Assembly: GCA_013285405.1 (NCBI GenBank)
Contig: CP053446.1
Coordinates: 3,147,001-3,211,000 of the forward strand
Direction: 5' to 3'
DNA: 64,000 bases
From: Ignavibacteriota bacterium
GTDB taxonomy: Bacteria > Bacteroidota > Ignavibacteria > Ignavibacteriales > Ignavibacteriaceae
A program made the position numbers and the translations under genes. Shown here piece after piece: positions 56,588 to 64,000 of the stretch; the first letter of the stretch is position 1, and every line of letters begins with the position of its first letter. Under the pieces are notes generated by a model, which did no database searches, had not been told where the DNA came from, and saw nothing but the letters and a program-made list of their open reading frames with translations.

Positions 56588-57033
56588 AAGCTGTAATTCA
56601 ACGAGTCAAATCTGCATCAGTTATAATACACGAACAAAATTATCACCAGGAAATTGGTAAAGGGATTTTAATTCTTCTTGGTATCAAATCCGGCGATACA
56701 TTGACTGATGTAAATTTTATTGCTGATAAGTGTGTTAACCTTAGAATATTTGAAGATGCTGAAGACAAAATGAATAAATCATTGAAAGATGTTGATGGAG
56801 AAGTTTTGATTATTTCACAATTCACACTTTATGGAGAAACTGCAAAAGGAAACAGACCGGGTTTTACTGACGCAGCAAAACCGGATGAGGCAATTCCTTT
56901 GTATGAAAAATTTATTCAGCGATTGAAAGAAAATTTGGATCCTGAAAAAGTAAAAACAGGTGTCTTTGGTGCAATGATGGATATTGAGTTAATAAATTAC
57001 GGTCCTGTCACTGTTATTGTTGAATCAAAATAA
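56584..57033 (+). CDS. dtd: D-aminoacyl-tRNA deacylase, 149 aa
   Basis: Removes D-amino acids mischarged on tRNA. Family motifs SQFTLYG (about 79-85), NRPGFTDAAKPDEAIPLYE and the C-terminal Gly-cis-Pro region (NYGPVTVIVES) are present; GVFGAMMDIEL precedes it. The start overlaps prmC as ATGA, so both translation-quality genes are coupled. Confidence 0.94.
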   Translation: MKAVIQRVKSASVIIHEQNYHQEIGKGILILLGIKSGDTLTDVNFIADKCVNLRIFEDAEDKMNKSLKDVDGEVLIISQFTLYGETAKGNRPGFTDAAKPDEAIPLYEKFIQRLKENLDPEKVKTGVFGAMMDIELINYGPVTVIVESK

Positions 57034-57045
57034 AATACGAAATAA

Positions 57046-57951
57046 ATGAATAATGTGTTAATGGTTTTTCTCGATGGTATTGGTATTGGTAAAAAAGATT
57101 TTCAGTTCAATCCGTTCTTCAAATATGGTTTCAGAACATTTGAAAAAATTTTTGGTGATATCCCTTCACTTGAGAATCAAACAATTTCAAACGGTACACA
57201 ATTCATTTTTCCGACAGATGCAACTCTTGGTGTCGAAGGATTACCACAAAGTGGAACTGGACAAGCTTCATTATTCTGCGGATTCAATGCGCCTGAATAT
57301 GTTGGAAAACATTTTGGACCTTATCCATATTCCTCTACATTCCATGTTCTTGAGAAGAAAAGTTTACTGGTATATTTCAGAGATAATTATAACAGCAGTT
57401 ATTTTGCAAATGCTTATCCAAAAGCATTTTTTGATTATGTTAAATCCGGAAGAACCCGTTTAAGCGTAACTACTATGACGTGCAAATTAGCTGGAATTAA
57501 ATTAAATCGTGTCAGCGATGTCAGAGCAGGAAAAGCATTGACAGCCGAACTTACAAATGAAAGATGGAATCAACGTCTTGGATACAAATTGAAAGTGATA
57601 AAACCTGAATCCGCTGCCAGAAGACTTCTTAATATCGCACATAACTATAAATTTACTTTATACGAATATTATTTGAGTGATCATCTTGGTCATTTAAGGC
57701 TTGCGGCTGAATTTGAAAAAATATTTTCAGAACTCGATGAATTTTTATTTACTCTACTGAATGAAGTCGATTCAAAAAAAATGACGCTGATTATCTGCTC
57801 AGATCATGGAAATCTTGAGGATTTATCTGTAAAAACACATACAAGAAATCCTGCTCTTGCAATTACAGCTGGAAAATCTGCCAAAAAAATTGCAGAGTCA
57901 GTAAAAGATTTAACTCAATTCAAAAAAGCAATTATTAAATTTTGTAAATGA
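57046..57951 (+). CDS. Alkaline-phosphatase-superfamily metalloenzyme, 301 aa
   Basis: Metal ligands of the superfamily are recognisable: FLDGIGIG at residues 7-14, LPQSGTGQASLFCG containing the likely nucleophile Thr/Ser (about 67-80), YYLSDHLGH (Asp/His/His), CSDHGNLEDL and HTRNPAL. This matches the phosphoglycerate mutase/phosphopentomutase branch, but it is shorter than both, so the substrate is unknown. It overlaps comEC by 4 bp. Confidence 0.82.
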   Translation: MNNVLMVFLDGIGIGKKDFQFNPFFKYGFRTFEKIFGDIPSLENQTISNGTQFIFPTDATLGVEGLPQSGTGQASLFCGFNAPEYVGKHFGPYPYSSTFHVLEKKSLLVYFRDNYNSSYFANAYPKAFFDYVKSGRTRLSVTTMTCKLAGIKLNRVSDVRAGKALTAELTNERWNQRLGYKLKVIKPESAARRLLNIAHNYKFTLYEYYLSDHLGHLRLAAEFEKIFSELDEFLFTLLNEVDSKKMTLIICSDHGNLEDLSVKTHTRNPALAITAGKSAKKIAESVKDLTQFKKAIIKFCK

Positions 57952-60338
57952 AAGATTATCCTGTAATAAGGTTGACGATACTTTTTATAATCGGAATATT
58001 CTCTGCAAAATTATTCCAGATAAGTTTGATAGCCGCAGCACTCATAGTCATTCTAGTCATTCTTTTGCTTTTACTTCGCAGAAGGTTCAACCATTTCCCA
58101 ATTTACTCGCTAACGATTTCATTTCTAACCGGAATTATAATTTTATCCATTGGAAATCTAATTGCTAAAGAAAATGAAATAATCATTAATCCGGAAATAT
58201 CACGAATTGATAAAGTAAAAAACACAATAGTTATTGGTAAAATTGATAATATTGATCTGATCAGGAATAATGAATTACTTTTCTATATCTCAGCAGATTC
58301 AATTTATTCAGAAGAATTTTTTATTAGGGATGACGTCAAAATTCTCTGCAAAGTAAAAATAGATAATGAATCATTATTCACTCTTTATGATGAACTTAAA
58401 CCCGGTCAAACAGTTAAACTAAATGGATATTACTACAAAGGCAGAGAGAAAAGAAATCCTGGTGAGTTTGACTATGATGCTTATCTGAAATCAAAAAATA
58501 TTCTTGGAATCGTTCTCATCAATGATATCAATTCTGTTTCAATCATTAACATATCTGCATCTGCTTTCGGTAATGCAATTCATCAGGTTAGAAAATCAAT
58601 TGATAATCAGATAAAAAAATACAACTCTCCTGAAACTGCTGCTTTGCTTCGTGGTTTACTGCTTGCTGATAGGGGAGACATTAAATATCAGACTAAGAAC
58701 CAATTCATAAATACCGGAGTTGTTCATGTTCTTTCTGTATCCGGATTACACGTTGGTTATATAGTTCTGATTTTTCTTTTTCTATTTGGCAGGATGAATT
58801 TTATTGTTCGATCCGTTCTTACTATTGTCGGTTTGTTGTTTTATATGTTGCTTACAGGCATCCCGCCTTCCGTATTCAGAGCAACTGTGATGTCAATCGT
58901 TTTTATCCTGGCATTTTTATCGAACAGATCAACAAATATTTTCAATTCTATTTCGATAGCAGCGTTATTTATACTGGTAATTAATCCGAATGAACTTTAT
59001 AACCCAGGTTTTCAACTTTCGTTTGCTGCCGTATTAGCAATAGCAATTATACTTCCATACTTAAATCAATTTATTGATGGTTGGAACATTCAAAACAAAT
59101 TTATAAAATATATTTTAACATTTCTGGGAGTCTCAATAAGTGCACAGATCGGGACTTTACCATTCACACTTTTATATTTTAACAAATTCTCTGTTGTTGG
59201 AATTTTCGCCAACCTGTTGGTAGTTCCTGCAATTGGAGTAATTATAGCTGCAGCAATAGCTACTTTATTATTTGCGATTTTTGTTCCATTCGCTGCCTTT
59301 TATTTAGGTCAGGCGACGAGCCTCATTTCAGAATTGACGCTGGACATAATAAAGTATTCCGGTGATTTAAGCTATTCGTACATATCTGTTACTAATTATT
59401 CGCTATTGGATTTAATTATCTTTTACGTTTTGCTTACCGTCTTTTTAATTTATATCGTTCAGTTTGAAACTGTCCGTTCAAAATTAATTTTGTTCATTCT
59501 TGTTACTGCAAGTATGTTTACTTTCTCTGCAATTGATAATTCAGAATTACTGCCGAAAGGTTATTTAAGCGTACTAATGATAGATGTTGGTCAGGGAGAT
59601 TCTTTTTTGATAAAGTTTCCAAATGGTCAAACAGCTTTGATAGATGCAGGCAATACAACAATCACTTTTGATAACGGTGAAAGAGTAATTATTCCTTTGT
59701 TGAATTATCTTGGTATCAAAAAGATTGATTATGGAATTGTTACTCACATTGATTCCGATCATTATGGTGGTTTTGTATCACTTATTCTCGATGATAAGAT
59801 AAAAGAAATTCTTAAACCAGAAATTGATACATCAATCAGTAAAGATGTCAGGTTTGAAGAATTTGTCAGAAACAAAAATATTCCGATTAAATACTTCCGG
59901 CAGGAAAAGAATATTATTGGTGATGCAGTACTTTACTGGCTGAACAATGATGAAATTAAAAATGTCACAGGCGAGTCAACAAATAATCAAAGCGGAATAT
60001 TCAAACTTGTCTATGGTAAAAACAGTTTTCTTTTCACCGGTGATATTGAAAAAACAGCAGAAAGATTCTATTCAGAGACTTACAAGAATTTTTTGGATTC
60101 GGATGTCCTGAAAGTTGGGCATCATGGAAGCAAAACCAGTACGTCAGAAAATTTTTTAAAATATATTTCCCCTAATATCAGTTTGATAAGTGCAGGATTT
60201 AAAAATAAATTTGGACACCCAGTACCTGAGATTATGGAAAGGTTACTGTATTCAGGCTCATCCGTACTTCGAACTGATTTGCAAAAAGCGATATTACTTA
60301 GATCGGATGGAGAACATATCAATTTAATTAACTGGTAA
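57948..60338 (+). CDS. comEC: ComEC/Rec2 DNA-internalisation channel, 796 aa
   Basis: Forms the inner-membrane channel for DNA uptake. It has an N-terminal DUF4131-like soluble insertion (about 65-190, with [16 protein letters not shown]), a polytopic competence domain with [19 protein letters not shown] and [16 protein letters not shown] (about 250-330), and a C-terminal metallo-beta-lactamase-like domain from about residue 540 ([38 protein letters not shown]). The full three-part architecture is complete. Its presence suggests natural competence, which would help feed the integron. Confidence 0.93.
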   Translation: MKDYPVIRLTILFIIGIFSAKLFQISLIAAALIVILVILLLLLRRRFNHFPIYSLTISFLTGIIILSIGNLIAKENEIIINPEISRIDKVKNTIVIGKIDNIDLIRNNELLFYISADSIYSEEFFIRDDVKILCKVKIDNESLFTLYDELKPGQTVKLNGYYYKGREKRNPGEFDYDAYLKSKNILGIVLINDINSVSIINISASAFGNAIHQVRKSIDNQIKKYNSPETAALLRGLLLADRGDIKYQTKNQFINTGVVHVLSVSGLHVGYIVLIFLFLFGRMNFIVRSVLTIVGLLFYMLLTGIPPSVFRATVMSIVFILAFLSNRSTNIFNSISIAALFILVINPNELYNPGFQLSFAAVLAIAIILPYLNQFIDGWNIQNKFIKYILTFLGVSISAQIGTLPFTLLYFNKFSVVGIFANLLVVPAIGVIIAAAIATLLFAIFVPFAAFYLGQATSLISELTLDIIKYSGDLSYSYISVTNYSLLDLIIFYVLLTVFLIYIVQFETVRSKLILFILVTASMFTFSAIDNSELLPKGYLSVLMIDVGQGDSFLIKFPNGQTALIDAGNTTITFDNGERVIIPLLNYLGIKKIDYGIVTHIDSDHYGGFVSLILDDKIKEILKPEIDTSISKDVRFEEFVRNKNIPIKYFRQEKNIIGDAVLYWLNNDEIKNVTGESTNNQSGIFKLVYGKNSFLFTGDIEKTAERFYSETYKNFLDSDVLKVGHHGSKTSTSENFLKYISPNISLISAGFKNKFGHPVPEIMERLLYSGSSVLRTDLQKAILLRSDGEHINLINW

Positions 60339-60367
60339 ATATTTTTTGTCATTTTTGGAGATGTGAA

Positions 60368-60862
60368 ATGAGTTCCAATAAAATTGAAGTGGGAATAATA
60401 ATGGGAAGCGATTCAGACCTTCCTGTAATGGAAGATGCAGTAAAGGTCCTTAAGGAATTTGAAGTTGGATATGAAGTTAAAATTCTTTCTGCTCATCGTA
60501 CTCCTGTTCAGCATGCTGAATATTCGAAATCAGCTGTTGAAAGAGGACTTAAAGTAATTATCGCTGCTGCTGGTGGTGCTGCACATCTGCCGGGAGTTAC
60601 TGCTGCACAAACAATCTTGCCTGTAATCGGAGTTCCGATAAAAGGAAAATCATTGGAGGGAATGGATTCACTATTATCTATTGTTCAAATGCCACCCGGA
60701 ATTCCTGTTGCAACTGTTGCTATCAACGGAGCGAAGAATGCTGCAATACTTGCATTGAACATTTTAGGACTCGTCAATTCTGACATACAAAAAAAGCTTG
60801 CAAACTATAAGAAAAAAATGGAGGAGGAGTCGCTTGCAAAAAATAATAATATCAATAAGTAA
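60368..60862 (+). CDS. purE: N5-carboxyaminoimidazole ribonucleotide mutase PurE, 164 aa
   Basis: Converts N5-CAIR to CAIR in purine synthesis. [48 protein letters not shown] and PVIGVPIKG are class I PurE signatures. An RBS (TTGGAGATGTGAA) precedes the ATG. No purK is adjacent. The following 251 bp to the next gene hold no recognisable feature. Confidence 0.95.
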   Translation: MSSNKIEVGIIMGSDSDLPVMEDAVKVLKEFEVGYEVKILSAHRTPVQHAEYSKSAVERGLKVIIAAAGGAAHLPGVTAAQTILPVIGVPIKGKSLEGMDSLLSIVQMPPGIPVATVAINGAKNAAILALNILGLVNSDIQKKLANYKKKMEEESLAKNNNINK

Positions 60863-61113
60863 GGTTAATAATTGTTTGGTAAGGTAATTGAAAGCAAGAT
60901 ATTTCAACTCTACTTTAAAAAGATAATATTAAATAAATTTGCTTTGAATGCTAAAAATTGCTAATCTTTGATTAATAAATTTTGTGTGTATAAATAAATA
61001 TTAGAAACTCCCTTTCGAAATAATTAGATTGTTAAAAGTTTTATAGATAAATATAAATTCTTGTTACATAAACTAACTAACATATCTTCAACTTATCTCA
61101 GGAGAAACTCATC

Positions 61114-63270
61114 ATGAGAATATCATTTCGTTTACTTTTCTCGCTGTTACTGACATTTGCATTTATGAATGCATTTGCACAGAATGAACAGCAATCGAAT
61201 GGACCGATTCCGTTTATGAAAATCGAAAAAACACACACGATTATCAACACACTTGATAATCCTGCTTCGATTGCATATGGTTACGAATCACAATCTACTT
61301 CAACTCTTTCGATGCCTATACCAGCAGGTACTCCATTCACTACATTAAACACGTTTACATTTCCAACTTTTGGTGCATCTATGGTTAAAGGCGGCAATGG
61401 TGTTTATTATGCGATAGACATTGCACCTATTTTATACGAATTTAATCCCTCAACCGGTGTTATTACTTTACTCGGTAACATAACCGGTACATCCGGTGAT
61501 CAGCCAAACGGTATTACTTTTAATCCTGCTAATGGTCAGTATTATCTGATTTCTGGTTTAAATTTTTACGGTTTTAATCCCGCTACATTAACCGCAACTT
61601 TAATTGGCAGTATGGGTGTATCAGGTAGTTTGTTCATTGATCTTGCCTTTACTGCTGCTGGAGTTTGTTATGCTTATGACCTTGTAACTGATGCATCTTA
61701 TACAATCAACCCGACAAATGGTGTTGCTACACTTTTGGGTCCACTTGGCTTCGATTCAAACTTTGGTCAGGGTATGAGCTACGACATGGAAACAAATACA
61801 TTATATCTTAGCTCATTTAATAATGGTACATTCACCGGTCAGTTAAGAACGATGGATCAGGTGACTGGTGCCACAACATTACTTACAGATTGGGGATTAC
61901 AACAAGTTGCACCTTTTGCTTTAGATACTCAGTATGGTCCACCTTGTCCGATAGGTACGCCATCAAATCCAACTCCTGCAAATGGAACAACTGGTTTAGG
62001 ACTCACTGGTATTACATTAGGTTGGACTAATGGAACTGGAACTGTAAACGTTGAAGTTTGGTTCGGACCTTCAGGAAATATTACCAAAGTTTATGATGGA
62101 CCTGCAATTACCTCCTATCCGCTCGGAACTCTTGTATATGGAACTACCTATATATGGTATATTGTATGTAAAGATGCTAATTGTGGATCGCAAGGTCCAG
62201 GTTGGTCATTCTCAACTATGACCGATCCAAACCTAAACGAATGGTGTGATGATTTTGCGAACCTGCAAAACTGGACTGTGGTTGGTCCAATGGGTATGAC
62301 AAACTGGTCAGCAAATAACACAGCACTCGCAGGTGGAACAGCACCTGAACTCTATATGTCTTGGTCTCCATCATTTACAGGTGTCTCATTGATCAGATCA
62401 GTTCCAATACCGTTATTAAATAACTGGCTCACCAATTATTCATTTAACTTCTTCCTTGACTTCTATGCAAACCCAAGCGGTGTGGTAACGGTATCAATAA
62501 CTTATGATGGCGGTGCAACATCTACTCCGCTTTATACATTGACTGATCCAACTGGTAACGTAGGACCGGTAGTTCAATCAGGTAGTTTTACAACACCAGT
62601 TTCCGGTGCTTCAAATGCTCAGATTGAAATCAGTTATAATGGATATTCATTTAATATAGATGCAATAGCCTGGGATAATATGTGTCTGGATTGGATTGTT
62701 CCGGTTGAATTGACATCATTCACAGCATCAGCAGATTTTGGTGTTGTAGAATTAAGATGGTTCACAGCAACAGAAACTAACAACCAGGGATTTGAGGTTC
62801 AGAGAAGTGCTGGCGGTGAATTCGAAACAATCGGATTCGTAGAAGGACACGGAACAACAACAGAAGTTCAGGCATATACCTATAGTGACAGAAGTGTAGC
62901 TGTTGGTTCATACAGCTATAGACTAAAACAGGTTGACTTTGATGGAACAACAACCTACTCAAATATCGTTGAAGTTAATGTTCCAGCACCTGCAGAATTT
63001 GCACTGGATCAGAACTATCCGAATCCATTCAACCCAAGTACAAAGATAGCATTCAGACTTGCAGTTGATTCAAAAGTCAGCTTGAAAGTATTTGATGTAT
63101 TAGGACAAGAAGTTGCTTCGCTTGTAAACGGAAATCTAGTTGCAGGTGGACACAGTGTTGACTTCGATGCTTCATCATTAAACTCAGGAGTTTATCTATA
63201 CAGAATAGAAGCTACAGGAGTTGACGGAAGCAATTTCGTAGATGTTAAGAAGATGATATTAACCAAATAA
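61114..63270 (+). CDS. T9SS-secreted protein with type-A sorting domain, 718 aa
   Basis: A signal peptide (1-22, MNAFAQ) leads into a propeller-like region (about 60-275: AIDIAPILYEFNPSTGVITLL, ITFNPANGQYYLISG), a fibronectin-like segment (about 285-370, IGTPSNPTPANGTTGLGLTG), a jelly-roll-like region (about 375-530, WCDDFANLQNWTVVG), a second fibronectin-like part starting VPVELTSFTASADFGVVEL, and the sorting domain LDQNYPNPFNPSTKIAFRL ... VYLYRIEATGVDGSNF. A strong RBS (CAGGAGAAAC) precedes the ATG, and a terminator follows. Surface adhesin or scaffold role is likely but unproved. Confidence 0.9.
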   Translation: MRISFRLLFSLLLTFAFMNAFAQNEQQSNGPIPFMKIEKTHTIINTLDNPASIAYGYESQSTSTLSMPIPAGTPFTTLNTFTFPTFGASMVKGGNGVYYAIDIAPILYEFNPSTGVITLLGNITGTSGDQPNGITFNPANGQYYLISGLNFYGFNPATLTATLIGSMGVSGSLFIDLAFTAAGVCYAYDLVTDASYTINPTNGVATLLGPLGFDSNFGQGMSYDMETNTLYLSSFNNGTFTGQLRTMDQVTGATTLLTDWGLQQVAPFALDTQYGPPCPIGTPSNPTPANGTTGLGLTGITLGWTNGTGTVNVEVWFGPSGNITKVYDGPAITSYPLGTLVYGTTYIWYIVCKDANCGSQGPGWSFSTMTDPNLNEWCDDFANLQNWTVVGPMGMTNWSANNTALAGGTAPELYMSWSPSFTGVSLIRSVPIPLLNNWLTNYSFNFFLDFYANPSGVVTVSITYDGGATSTPLYTLTDPTGNVGPVVQSGSFTTPVSGASNAQIEISYNGYSFNIDAIAWDNMCLDWIVPVELTSFTASADFGVVELRWFTATETNNQGFEVQRSAGGEFETIGFVEGHGTTTEVQAYTYSDRSVAVGSYSYRLKQVDFDGTTTYSNIVEVNVPAPAEFALDQNYPNPFNPSTKIAFRLAVDSKVSLKVFDVLGQEVASLVNGNLVAGGHSVDFDASSLNSGVYLYRIEATGVDGSNFVDVKKMILTK

Positions 63271-63294
63271 TTTTGGTTTAATAGTATAATTAAG

Positions 63295-63329
63295 AAGCCA
63301 GCTTTGAAATATGAGCTGGCTTTTTTTTT
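63295..63329 (+). terminator. Rho-independent terminator after the T9SS substrate gene
   Basis: Perfect 9-bp stem AAGCCAGCT (63295-63303) and AGCTGGCTT (63314-63322) with a 10-nt loop and a run of nine or more Ts to 63329. Confidence 0.9.
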
Positions 63330-63525
63330 GCAGCTAATTATTGCTTAAGAAATTTTGTGGCAATCTTGATTTAAATATTAATAATGTGTAATATTATTAA
63401 AGATAATTCAACATTTAAATCCAAAATGTTCTATGCTAACACTATGTTGAAAAATGGGCGAAATAAAAACTTACATAATTTTCTACCTAATTCACTAAAT
63501 TTATAATTAATTGGAGGGTGTACTC

Positions 63526-64000
63526 ATGAGGTATATTTTCAAATCGTTAATTGTCCTTTCTGTTGTTAGCTGGTGTCTTACCGTTATGGCACAACCGGTA
63601 GGTGATAATCAGTTTGAGCAATCACCAAATCTACAGAAGCATCCCATAGATCGTAATCAGGAAGCAATATGGGATCTGCTCCTAGGATTTGATGTTACCG
63701 CATTATCCGGTGCAGCAGGTAATGCTGGTGCTGAATGGGATGGAACTTATCTGTATTCTACAAGATGGGGTTCAAACTTAATTCATAAATATGATGCAAC
63801 TGGCACTACTCTCATTGAAGAATTTTCAATACCGGGTGTTACCGGTTTACGAGATCTTGCTTTTGATGGACAATATATGTATGGAGGTGCTGCAGCAAAT
63901 ACAATTTACATGATGGATTTCACAACAAAGACTTTGATTGGTACCATTCCGTCACCTGTAGGTGTTCGCTTTATAGCTTATGATGAAGTATCAGATGCAT
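63526..64000 (+). CDS. Start of a secreted repeat protein, truncated by the window end
   Basis: An ATG at 63526 with a strong GGAGGGTG site opens a frame that runs without a stop to the window end (158 codons). A signal peptide (to about residue 23, CLTVMAQ) is followed by AGAEWDGTYLYSTRWGSNLIHKYD and ITGLRDLAFDG-like phrases of a beta-propeller. By content and position after the gene at 61114 it is probably another T9SS substrate, but the C-terminus that would show this is outside the window. Confidence 0.85.
   Translation, partial: MRYIFKSLIVLSVVSWCLTVMAQPVGDNQFEQSPNLQKHPIDRNQEAIWDLLLGFDVTALSGAAGNAGAEWDGTYLYSTRWGSNLIHKYDATGTTLIEEFSIPGVTGLRDLAFDGQYMYGGAAANTIYMMDFTTKTLIGTIPSPVGVRFIAYDEVSDA

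Noticed and set aside
1..64000. tRNA, rRNA or tmRNA genes
   Set aside because: No cloverleaf, rRNA-like or tmRNA-like segment was recognised by eye; tRNAscan-SE/ARAGORN would be decisive.

Overview
The window looks like chromosomal DNA of an AT-rich, Gram-negative member of the Bacteroidota/Chlorobiota/Ignavibacteriota group, most likely an Ignavibacteria-type bacterium. The evidence is several secreted proteins ending in the T9SS type-A sorting domain with the core NYPNPFNP, a TonB-dependent receptor with a carboxypeptidase-regulatory N-terminus, large outer-membrane barrels, many lipoproteins and one good TTG-N20-TAnnTTTG promoter. No rRNA or tRNA gene was recognised.

Region 1 (1-7.5 kb) is accessory: a sedentary chromosomal integron. 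A true integron integrase (intI, 6553-7506, minus) reads in the same direction as, and toward, a cassette array running leftward off the window. Three near-identical ~225-bp palindromic attC-like sites (455-679, 1386-1610, 1938-2163) separate compact minus-strand cassettes. Their stems keep the same two bulged bases while paired bases change together. Cassette products are a truncated membrane protein, an unknown protein, several lipoproteins, a propeller/TonB-like exported protein and a probable PD-(D/E)xK nuclease (4883-6304). One lipoprotein gene carries two lesions. Upstream of intI lie three 232-bp tandem repeats.

Region 2 (8.4-23.5 kb) is mostly housekeeping: a large outer-membrane protein, a Nudix hydrolase, a PfkB kinase overlapping a frameshifted mtnA, recO, an HtrA protease, aroC, a metallo-beta-lactamase hydrolase, an acyl-CoA carboxyltransferase and an MltD-like LysM transglycosylase.

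Region 3 (23.5-28.5 kb) is a thiamine uptake unit. A TPP riboswitch with a visible terminator/antiterminator choice precedes a TonB-dependent receptor, thiamine pyrophosphokinase and a sodium/solute symporter. The start of the kinase gene is duplicated around REP-like elements.

Region 4 (28.5-33.4 kb, minus strand) holds terC, a pyruvoyl arginine decarboxylase, tyrS, a four-helix-bundle gene flanked by inverted TATG-type microsatellites, smpB and a lipoprotein. Region 5 (33.6-43.9 kb) holds a GH13 maltodextrinase with an MFS sugar transporter, a PEGA lipoprotein, a T9SS substrate, a PQQ sugar dehydrogenase, a DMT transporter and a second MFS transporter. Region 6 (44-61 kb) is a dense plus-strand run: pabBC, fni, a prenyl synthase, ptsH-ptsI, PGI/PMI, a protease/propeller/barrel fusion with a BamB-like lipoprotein, prmC, dtd, an AP-superfamily enzyme, comEC and purE. 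Region 7 (61-64 kb) holds a T9SS substrate and the start of another secreted protein.
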